Of a DNA stretch of 64,000 nucleotides, positions 48,250 to 54,603 are shown one piece after another. Position numbers and translations under genes: made by a program. How positions within the stretch are numbered: position 1 is the first letter of the stretch; the number at the start of each line of letters is the position of its first letter. This DNA comes from JAPUDS01 sp964536265 (lineage in GTDB: Bacteria > Patescibacteriota > Saccharimonadia > Saccharimonadales > Saccharimonadaceae): positions 1 through 64,000 of the forward strand of contig CAZHVV010000004.1 of the NCBI GenBank assembly GCA_964536265.1. The letters are read 5' to 3'. The notes beneath the pieces were generated by a model. It worked only from the letters and a program-made list of their open reading frames with translations, had not been told where the DNA came from and did not search any database.

Positions 48250-49361
48250 ATGAGTCCAACGGTTTCCCTATATCGCCGAAAGGCAAAAAATTCCAAAAAA
48301 TTGGCGAATGCATTTATGTATTCGTCTGTACTTGTTTTAATTGCATCCATTGCTTCTATTAGCTATCGACCACCGGTCGACACAGCGTATAGCGCAAGCG
48401 ATGTTGATAATTTTGGAGCAACTGCCTCTGCTGAGGTTTCTAAACCGTCAGTTGACCAGTTAGCTGTCGCGAATCTGGCAGCTAGTACTGCCGCAGTAGC
48501 AGGCTTATCTGTGGCAGATGAAGTCGCAAACATGTCAATTAGTCTTAATGCAAAGAGTGAGTTGGCTCAGGCAGACGAAACGGTTATCACAAAGCCGCAA
48601 GTCTTCGAACCAACGATTTCTAAAGCCTTTTCCACTTATGCGACGGTCGTAGGTGACACCACGACATCATTGGCGGCTGCATATGGCATCACAGCTGAAA
48701 CACTGCGATGGGCAAATAACCTCACGAGTGATGCGTTAACACCAGGCACTAGTCTTATCATCCCTACTGTTGATGGCGTGGTGTATACCACAAAAGACGG
48801 TGATACAATCGCCGCGGTTGCCGCGAAATACAAGGCCGACGAAGCGCGTATCATTAGTAAAAATGACCTGGAGTTAACGGGACTTGTTGCTGGCCAGAAG
48901 ATTTTATTGCCAGCCGGTACCTTACCTGAAAATGAGCGCCCAGGCTACGTCGCACCACGAAGTACTCGGATTACCAGAAGTGTTCCAGGTGCAACTGGCC
49001 AAGTTAGTCTTGGTTATGCTGTTCAAGCTGGTAACAGATATGGCTACGGCTACTGTACATGGTATGTATATAATGTCGTGTTGAATTTGGTGGTCCATTC
49101 GGTGGTTTCGGGGGTAATGCTTCCTCGTGGGCCTACGCTGCGCGTGCAAGTGGTTACCTCGTTAATCACACCCCTGCAGTTGGCGCTGTTATGCAAAACG
49201 GTGGTGGTGCAGGTCACGTCGCAGTTGTTGAAGAGCTACGTGATGACGGCAGCATACGCGTTTCAGAAATGAACTACTACGGTGGCGGTGGTGGCTGGAA
49301 TCGTGTCAGCTCTCGTACACTTGATGCTGGCGCTGCCGCAGCATATACCTTTATTCATTAA
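48250..49361 (+). CDS. LysM-CHAP peptidoglycan hydrolase with a frameshift
   Basis: The protein has an N-terminal anchor or signal (FMYSSVLVLIASIASISY), two LysM domains (residues about 120-165, and DGDTIAAVAAKYKADEARII with GLVAGQKILLPAG), then a CHAP amidase/endopeptidase domain. The catalytic Cys is in GYGYCTWYVYN. Directly after it, near 49073, the frame is lost: the original frame stops at 49272, while the +1 frame continues RVEFGGPFGGF, GGAGHVAVVEE (catalytic His) and ends AAAYTFIH at 49361. One missing base (a C restoring NRRVEFGG) repairs it. This may be a sequence error or a real mutation. The start is uncertain: ATG at 48250 fits the signal, ATG at 48178 is possible. Confidence 0.8.
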
Positions 49362-49384
49362 ACCCCTTTTATATTGCAATTTCT

Positions 49385-49420
49385 ATCTCCGCCTCGCTTC
49401 AGAGGCGGAGATTTCTTTTT
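49385..49420 (+). terminator. Intrinsic terminator of the LysM-CHAP gene
   Basis: ATCTCCGCCTC (49385-49395) pairs perfectly with GAGGCGGAGAT (49402-49412), followed by TTCTTTTT. A classic rho-independent terminator. Confidence 0.9.
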
Positions 49421-49450
49421 CAGAGGTAAACAGGGTACAATATAGGCACT

Positions 49451-50731
49451 ATGTTTGTTGATACAGCTATTGTGAAGATTGTTGCTGGCCGCGGTGGTAA
49501 CGGTGCGGTGAGTTTCCTGCAGGAAAAATTTGTCGATAAGGGCGGTCCAGATGGTGGCGATGGTGGCGATGGTGGCGACGTCATCTTTCAGGCTGACGAC
49601 AACGTCAATACACTCATTGACTTTCGTATGCGACAAGAGCTGAAAGCAAACCACGGTCAGGCTGGTGATCAGCGTAAAATGCATGGTCGTAACGGTGCAG
49701 ATGCACTTATTAAAGTACCTGTCGGTACGGTCGTTACCCGTGATGGTATTGTTATTGCGGATTTAACCGTAAATGGCGAACAAGCGATTATCGCAAAAGG
49801 CGGTGACGGTGGCTTCGGTAACGCCCATTTTAAGAGTTCAGTTCGTCAAGCACCACGTGTTGCTGAGCTTGGTGAAGAAGGTGAACAATTTGAAGCCCAC
49901 CTCGAGCTAAAACTTCTGGCGGATGTGGGGCTTGTCGGCTTCCCAAATGCTGGCAAATCAACATTTTTGAGCGTCGTGACGAATGCAACACCAGAAATTG
50001 CTGACTACGCATTTACAACCTTAACACCGAATCTTGGTGTGGCAGATATTGACGACACTAGCCTGTTGATTGCCGATATCCCTGGTCTCATCGAAGGGGC
50101 AGCCGAAGGGAAGGGGCTGGGCGATGCGTTCTTGCGACACATTGAGCGTACTGCTGTTATCCTCCACCTTATTGATGCCTACCAGGAAGATCCAGATGTT
50201 GCCTATAAAACGATTCGCTCGGAACTTGCGAAATACAGCCCTACTATAGCCGCTCTTCCTGAGATAGTTGCGCTTACGAAGATTGAAGGCTTCGACAGCG
50301 AGCTACTAGCTATGCAACAGAGCACTCTTCAGGCCGTCGTACCACCAGAAGTGCCTGTGATGGCTATTTCGTCACAAAGTCACACTGGACTCAAAGAATT
50401 GCTTCGTGAGCTTGCATCTGCCGTTAAAACGGCCCGCAATGCTGAAGTCGACGTAGTTGAACCAGAAGAACTTATCCCGACAATTACCCTTAGTGATCGT
50501 GAACAAGACGATGCTTGGAAAGTTGAAAATGACGAAGACAAATTTGTTGTCACTGGTGTTAAAATCGAGAAATTCGCTCGTCGTACTGACCTTGAAAATA
50601 TCCATAGTGTAAACCGTTTACGTGATATCATGCGCAAAATGGGCATTGTTCATGAACTTCTGCGCCATGGAGCAAAGGGTGGCAGTATCGTTCGCATTGG
50701 TTTAGTTGAATTTACTCTCAACGAACAGTAA
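49451..50731 (+). CDS. obg: GTPase Obg (CgtA)
   Basis: A 426-residue ribosome-assembly GTPase that binds the 50S subunit. The glycine-rich Obg fold is at residues 1-155 (GRGGNGAVSF, GGPDGGDGGDGGDV). The G domain follows: G1 GFPNAGKST, G3 IADIPGLIEGAAEGKGLG, G4 ALTKIEG. A C-terminal OCT domain is present (from about residue 355, DKFVVTGVKIEKFARRTD ... GGSIVRIGLVEF). TACAAT (49436-49441) ends 9 nt before the ATG. Its 3' end overlaps the convergent PaaX-like gene by 14 nt. Confidence 0.97.
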   Translation: MFVDTAIVKIVAGRGGNGAVSFLQEKFVDKGGPDGGDGGDGGDVIFQADDNVNTLIDFRMRQELKANHGQAGDQRKMHGRNGADALIKVPVGTVVTRDGIVIADLTVNGEQAIIAKGGDGGFGNAHFKSSVRQAPRVAELGEEGEQFEAHLELKLLADVGLVGFPNAGKSTFLSVVTNATPEIADYAFTTLTPNLGVADIDDTSLLIADIPGLIEGAAEGKGLGDAFLRHIERTAVILHLIDAYQEDPDVAYKTIRSELAKYSPTIAALPEIVALTKIEGFDSELLAMQQSTLQAVVPPEVPVMAISSQSHTGLKELLRELASAVKTARNAEVDVVEPEELIPTITLSDREQDDAWKVENDEDKFVVTGVKIEKFARRTDLENIHSVNRLRDIMRKMGIVHELLRHGAKGGSIVRIGLVEFTLNEQ

Positions 50732-51269
50732 ACGGATATGTGCGCGACAGCCGGCTGCGTGTGACGTTGTCGAGCTTCATAACCTCTGCAAGGGTGACGC
50801 AGCGGTCAAGACCTGTGTAGCGAAGTAGCTCTTCAAGTTCACTAAAACATGGGTAGGGGTGAAACCATACACTTTCGCGTACCATACTAAACCCAAGTCG
50901 CTTGAGTTGTTCGACGAAAAGCCGACGTTCGGCAGCCTTGGTACGAGGGACATCATACGTGACCATACGCCACAAACCATCCCATTTGACTGGCTCAGGT
51001 ATGGTGATGGTATTGAGTTGGGCGCGCTGTAGTCGGTGGATGCCCTTCACACTGAGCTGTAGCTTTATTTGCTTTGTACCCTTTGTAATCTCAACCAGTT
51101 GTTGCCGATGGAATTCGGCGCAGACTCGTTTAAGGGTAGCGGTACTTAGCTTATCGAGGCCGAGCGTTCGGAGTGCGCTTGGCAGGGAAGTGGCCTCGCA
51201 CACCACTCCACTTAGTCCGTTCTTGCCAATCTGGCCAAGACTCACATATACCGCTTGCTTCGTCGTCAT
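50718..51269 (-). CDS. PaaX-like regulator with Cas2-fold C-terminal domain
   Basis: A 183-residue protein. Residues 1-85 look like a winged helix (LSTATLKRVCAEFHRQQLVEI, QIKLQLSVKGIHRLQRAQL). Residues 90-165 have the WDGLWRMVTYDVPRTKAAERRLFVEQLKRLGF... pattern, then SVWFHPYPCFSELEELLRYTG, a ferredoxin-like Cas2/PaaX C-terminal fold that recurs in CPR genomes. No CRISPR array or other cas gene is present, so a transcriptional regulator is more likely. An extended -10 (TGCTATAAT) lies about 32 nt upstream of the start. It is divergent from the strong promoter of the structured-RNA region and may act there. Confidence 0.75.
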   Translation of the reverse strand: MTTKQAVYVSLGQIGKNGLSGVVCEATSLPSALRTLGLDKLSTATLKRVCAEFHRQQLVEITKGTKQIKLQLSVKGIHRLQRAQLNTITIPEPVKWDGLWRMVTYDVPRTKAAERRLFVEQLKRLGFSMVRESVWFHPYPCFSELEELLRYTGLDRCVTLAEVMKLDNVTRSRLSRTYPFTVR

Positions 51270-51300
51270 CTAAACTACCTGTACCCTTTCTATATTATCC

Positions 51301-51306
51301 ATTATA
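51301..51306 (-). promoter_or_regulatory. Extended -10 of the PaaX-like gene
   Basis: On the minus strand TGCTATAAT, a perfect extended -10; the leader to the start codon is about 25 nt. Confidence 0.6.
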
Positions 51307-51381
51307 GCACACGTATACAAAAATGCACAATACTTTTAACATCTGTTATGTATGCCAAATTCTAGTAATTTACAAAATATA

Positions 51382-51410
51382 TTGACAAAATAGTACTAAC
51401 CTGCTATAAT
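51382..51410 (+). promoter_or_regulatory. Consensus sigma70 promoter of the structured-RNA region
   Basis: -35 TTGACA (51382-51387), 17-bp spacer, -10 TATAAT (51405-51410) preceded by TGc. Every element matches the consensus, making this the strongest promoter seen in the window. Transcription would start near 51417. Confidence 0.85.
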
Positions 51411-51416
51411 ACACAT

Positions 51417-51915
51417 CAATCCTTGGTTGAGGAAGATATTTCCTCCCGAGGGCGAAACTTAACATGTCAGATAGAGAACCTTTTGTCGGCCTGGGTGGGT
51501 GTGTTGTTATAACATACCTAGCCAGGCCAACGAAAGGACCTGCCATGAGCCCTCCGCTCACCGCAACCACCATCAACAAGTGAACCGACGCCGGCGTCCT
51601 GGACAGGAACATTTCTTAAGGAGACTGATGAAGCGAGCGTTTTAGGGGCTATGGAAGCATTGCCCCGCACCAAGCTTTCCTAGCAAATACAAGCTAGAGC
51701 GTCCCTAGCAAGGACGCCAACATCCACTCGTAGAAAGGCGGCGCCCAATGACGCGCGAAAGACAGTCGTAAGCAGTCTTGCAGTACCTGGATGACGTCCA
51801 GGCTTTGCCTCGGTTTGTTTGGAAACCTTGGGCTAGGCTTCGCCTAGTATGCTGCGGCGCAGCGAGCGGTCGGTCACCAGCAGGTGGCGGGGCTCGTCCC
51901 CGCCACCTGTGGCCA
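51417..51915 (+). ncRNA. Candidate structured non-coding RNA, unknown class
   Basis: About 500 nt between a consensus promoter and a 12-bp GC-rich hairpin (CAGGTGGCGGGG 51881-51892 with 51898-51909), without a credible long gene. It contains about a dozen local hairpins, among them 51429-51445, 51488-51528 (GGCCTGG/CCAGGCC), 51645-51666 (GGGGC/GCCCC), 51680-51697, 51699-51717 (GCGTCC/GGACGC), 51786-51802 (CCTGGA/TCCAGG), 51812-51827 and 51833-51847 (CTAGGC/GCCTAG), plus a palindrome at 51587-51598. RNase P, tmRNA and SRP RNA signatures were looked for and not found. Several tiny frames with ribosome-binding sites also occur, so an attenuator-like or dual-function transcript cannot be excluded. 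Composition is more GC-rich than the flanking DNA. Confidence 0.6.
51464..51583 (+). CDS. Possible 39-residue micro-ORF in the structured-RNA region
   Basis: An ATG frame of 39 residues (starts MSDREPFVGLGGCVV, ends TATTINK). An internal in-frame ATG at 51545 has AAAGGA upstream. A 5-codon frame at about 51628 (MKRAF) follows a perfect AAGGAG. These could be leader peptides or chance frames inside a structured RNA. No similarity to a known family was recognised. Confidence 0.2.
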   Translation: MSDREPFVGLGGCVVITYLARPTKGPAMSPPLTATTINK

Positions 51916-52022
51916 TTACCCATTCAACTCTATCGACATGTTTCGTATTAACCGAGCACTCCACTGTGGGTGCTCTTCTCTTTTACTACACCCCTCATTT
52001 CCATAAATGCTATGCTAGAAGC

Positions 52023-53426
52023 ATGACATTTTTCTTTTATGACCTTGAAACCTCCGGCCTGAACTCTCGGGCGCAACGAATCATGCAGTTTGCTGGACAA
52101 CGTACCGACAGCGACCTGAAGCCGGTCGGTGAGCCAGTCAATATACTTGTCAAACTATCGGATGATATCCTCCCTGAGCCATTCGCTATCACTGTGACAG
52201 GTATAACACCACAAATGACGCTGAGCGATGGGCTGACCGAGCCGGAATTCGCAAAATTCATCACTGAAGAGGTATTTACGCCAGGTACAGTCGCAGTTGG
52301 ATACAATAACGTTCGATTCGACGATGAATTTATCCGTCACACGCTATGGCGCAATTTCTACGACCCATACGAGTGGGCATGGAGTGACAATCGTGGACGT
52401 TGGGATATCCTTGATGTTGTTCGGATGACACGGGCACTCCGTCCAGATGGAATCCAGTGGCCTGTCGACGAAAACGGGAAGCCAACAAATCGGCTCGAGA
52501 AAATTGCGACTGCGAACAAACTTCTGCACACTAAGGCGCATGACGCGCTGAGTGATGTCGAAGCACTGATTGCGTTGACGCAGCTTATTCGTGAGAAACA
52601 GCCAAAACTGTTTGATTTTCTACTGCAAGCACGCTCAAAGAGCGCTGTTGCGAAAGTTGTTAATCTTGAAGACCCTCAGCCGTTTGTATATGCGTCCGGA
52701 CGATATGGGGCGGAGCATGATTTTACAACCGTTGCGTTCCCTATCGCAATCGGCACTAAGCCAAACAGTGTGCTCGTATATGATCTTCGTTATGACCCGA
52801 CACCATTCTTGCAAGCATCGCCACAAGCACTTGCGAGTACATTGTTTGCAGATCGTGATATACGCAAACAAGAAGGGTTTATTCCCTTGCCAGCAAAAGA
52901 GCTGACATACAACAAGTGCCCTGCTGTTGCGCCAATCGGTGTCCTGGATGACGCATCACAGGAGCGTCTAGACCTGCCGCTTGAGACGGTGCAGAAACAT
53001 TTGAATATATTGCTCACACACCCTAGTTTTGGTGAAGCAGTACGAACAGCGTTTGAAATGCGGGAACCGTATGAATCGTCGCTGGATGTTGAAGGACAGC
53101 TATATAACAGTTTTAGCCCAGACAAAGACAAGCCGCGTATAGCGGCAGTGCGTCATGCATCGGCTGACGAACTGGCAGATTTCAACCCAACATTTGCCGA
53201 TGAGCGATTGCCAGAATTACTCTTCAGATACAAAGCTCGATGGTTCCCGAGGAGTCTTTCGGAGGATGAACAACAGCAATGGGAAGCGTATCGTGCTCAG
53301 AAGTTGAGTGCGGCCTTGCCGAGTTATCTTGAGACGCTTGCGAAGCTTACTGAGACATCAACTGACACATTTCTACTTGAAGAGTTACAGCTGTGGGCAG
53401 AGAGTATTGCGCCAACCGACGAATAA
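52023..53426 (+). CDS. sbcB: Exodeoxyribonuclease I (SbcB/ExoI)
   Basis: A 467-residue DEDDh exonuclease degrading single-stranded DNA 3' to 5'. ExoI motif FYDLETSGLNSRAQRIMQFA (first Asp and Glu), ExoII GYNNVRFDDEFIRHTLWRNF, and ExoIII KAHDALSDVEALIAL (His, Asp) are clear. The SH3-like and helical C-terminal domains follow (ELLFRYKARWFPRSLSEDE). The start at 52023 is chosen because TATGCT (52011-52016) ends 6 nt upstream; the in-frame extension to 51849 runs through the upstream RNA hairpins and has no similarity to the family. Confidence 0.93.
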   Translation: MTFFFYDLETSGLNSRAQRIMQFAGQRTDSDLKPVGEPVNILVKLSDDILPEPFAITVTGITPQMTLSDGLTEPEFAKFITEEVFTPGTVAVGYNNVRFDDEFIRHTLWRNFYDPYEWAWSDNRGRWDILDVVRMTRALRPDGIQWPVDENGKPTNRLEKIATANKLLHTKAHDALSDVEALIALTQLIREKQPKLFDFLLQARSKSAVAKVVNLEDPQPFVYASGRYGAEHDFTTVAFPIAIGTKPNSVLVYDLRYDPTPFLQASPQALASTLFADRDIRKQEGFIPLPAKELTYNKCPAVAPIGVLDDASQERLDLPLETVQKHLNILLTHPSFGEAVRTAFEMREPYESSLDVEGQLYNSFSPDKDKPRIAAVRHASADELADFNPTFADERLPELLFRYKARWFPRSLSEDEQQQWEAYRAQKLSAALPSYLETLAKLTETSTDTFLLEELQLWAESIAPTDE

Positions 53427-53429
53427 GAA

Positions 53430-53768
53430 TTACGCTTTAGCTGTTTGTTGGTAGCGTTTTCGTGTTTTGCGTGAAGACGAGCGAGGTGCAGCTTTTTTGG
53501 TCACTTTTGAGCGAGCTTTTTGTCGCGAAATTTGGTCACGTTTCTTTGGGTCAGCCACGATGAATGACTGCGATATCATCCAGACGATTCCCAGTACGAT
53601 GAGGGCAATATACACGCCTAACATAACAAGTGGTGGGATATTGTAGCCAGTGACTGGAACGATTCCCACAAAAATAAGCGCGAATAGTGCATCGAAAGCG
53701 CGTGGGACGAAAACGAGGGTCATAAAGCCAACCAAAAATATAGCGAGTACAAAGAAACGTTTACTCAT
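53430..53768 (-). CDS. Unknown small membrane protein with basic tail
   Basis: A 112-residue protein with three membrane helices (residues about 5-22, 26-43, 46-67) and a strongly basic, Lys/Arg/Ser/Ala-rich C-terminal tail (RQKARSKVTKKAAPRSSSRK) that would face the cytoplasm and could bind nucleic acid or membrane phospholipids. The start at 53768 is leaderless: TAGAAT ends 6 nt upstream on the minus strand. It converges with exoI (3-nt gap) and diverges from the TVP38-like gene. The family was not recognised. Confidence 0.75.
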   Translation of the reverse strand: MSKRFFVLAIFLVGFMTLVFVPRAFDALFALIFVGIVPVTGYNIPPLVMLGVYIALIVLGIVWMISQSFIVADPKKRDQISRQKARSKVTKKAAPRSSSRKTRKRYQQTAKA

Positions 53769-53849
53769 GAGTGTATTCTACCACAATATTCGCCATAAAG
53801 CAACACACTATCTCGAGGCATATTTGACCAACTCTTGTATAATTGATGT

Positions 53850-54563
53850 ATGTCAGATTCATCAAAAGTAACAAAAAAGCCGTTTTCGAAATCGTTGATT
53901 ATTGGCGTAATAGTGACAATTATCGCATTGGTTGCGTTGACGTTACTCCTTTGGGAGCCACTTTCGGCTATCGCGTCTGATCCAGACAAATTACGTGACA
54001 CTGTTGAGCGTGCAGGTATTTGGGGACCAGTTGTATTCATTGGTGTTCAGTTCTTGCAGGTGCTAGTTGCACCAATACCTGGGCAAGTGGCAGGTGCTTT
54101 GGCTGGCGCGTTGTTTGGAGTGTTCTGGGGCACCGTATACTCAATGGTCGGAGCGCTACTCGGTTTTACACTTATATTCTACATTTCTCGACGACTCGGT
54201 CGACCATTTGTTGAACGATTCGTGTCGCCCGAACATCTGAAGAAATTTGATTACCTCACAACAAGCAGTGGTCCTTTTGTCTTCTTTTTGATTTTTCTCC
54301 TGCCAGCTTTTCCAGACGATCTCATATGCTATATTGCCGGTCTCAGCTCCATACGCATACGGACACTCGTCCTCGTGTCATTAGCTGGCCGTTTGCCTGG
54401 CTATCTTGTACTAAGCCTTGTTGGTGCTGGTGTGGCTGGCGCACAGGTGCAGCTGGTTGCGATTGTGCTCAGTGTCTTGCTCGTCATCGGAGCACTTGGT
54501 ATATGGCAGAGGAAGCGCCTAGAGGACTGGGTGCGGCGGCTTAGCTCGTCGAAAAATACCTAA
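53850..54563 (+). CDS. TVP38/TMEM64-family (DedA superfamily) membrane protein
   Basis: A 237-residue protein with five to six membrane segments. The family core is visible: VVFIGVQFLQVLVAPIPGQ, ALAGALFGVFWGTVYSMVG, LGFTLIFYISRRLGRPFVERFV, then FLIFLLPAFPDDLICYIAGLSSI with the PxxPxD-like loop. Members are thought to be lipid scramblase-like or transport proteins. TATAAT (53838-53843) ends 6 nt before the ATG, so the mRNA is leaderless. It lies 40 nt upstream of uvrA, which has its own -10. Confidence 0.9.
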   Translation: MSDSSKVTKKPFSKSLIIGVIVTIIALVALTLLLWEPLSAIASDPDKLRDTVERAGIWGPVVFIGVQFLQVLVAPIPGQVAGALAGALFGVFWGTVYSMVGALLGFTLIFYISRRLGRPFVERFVSPEHLKKFDYLTTSSGPFVFFLIFLLPAFPDDLICYIAGLSSIRIRTLVLVSLAGRLPGYLVLSLVGAGVAGAQVQLVAIVLSVLLVIGALGIWQRKRLEDWVRRLSSSKNT

Positions 54564-54603
54564 CTTCGCAAAAGACGGCGAGGTATTGTAAAATAGATAA
54601 GTT

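Noticed and set aside
50718..51269. CRISPR-associated Cas2
   Set aside because: The C-terminal fold resembles Cas2, but there is an N-terminal winged-helix domain and no array or other cas gene in the window; PaaX-like regulator fits better.
51417..51915. RNase P RNA, tmRNA or SRP RNA in the structured region
   Set aside because: I looked for the conserved RNase P segments (GAGGAAAGTCC and ACAGAA), the tmRNA TTCGAC/CCA ends and the SRP GGAAGGAAGCAGCC loop. None is present, so the RNA is left unclassified.
51849..52022. N-terminal extension of exonuclease I
   Set aside because: The added residues run through GC-rich hairpins, have no family similarity, and the -10 element 6 nt before 52023 marks the start.
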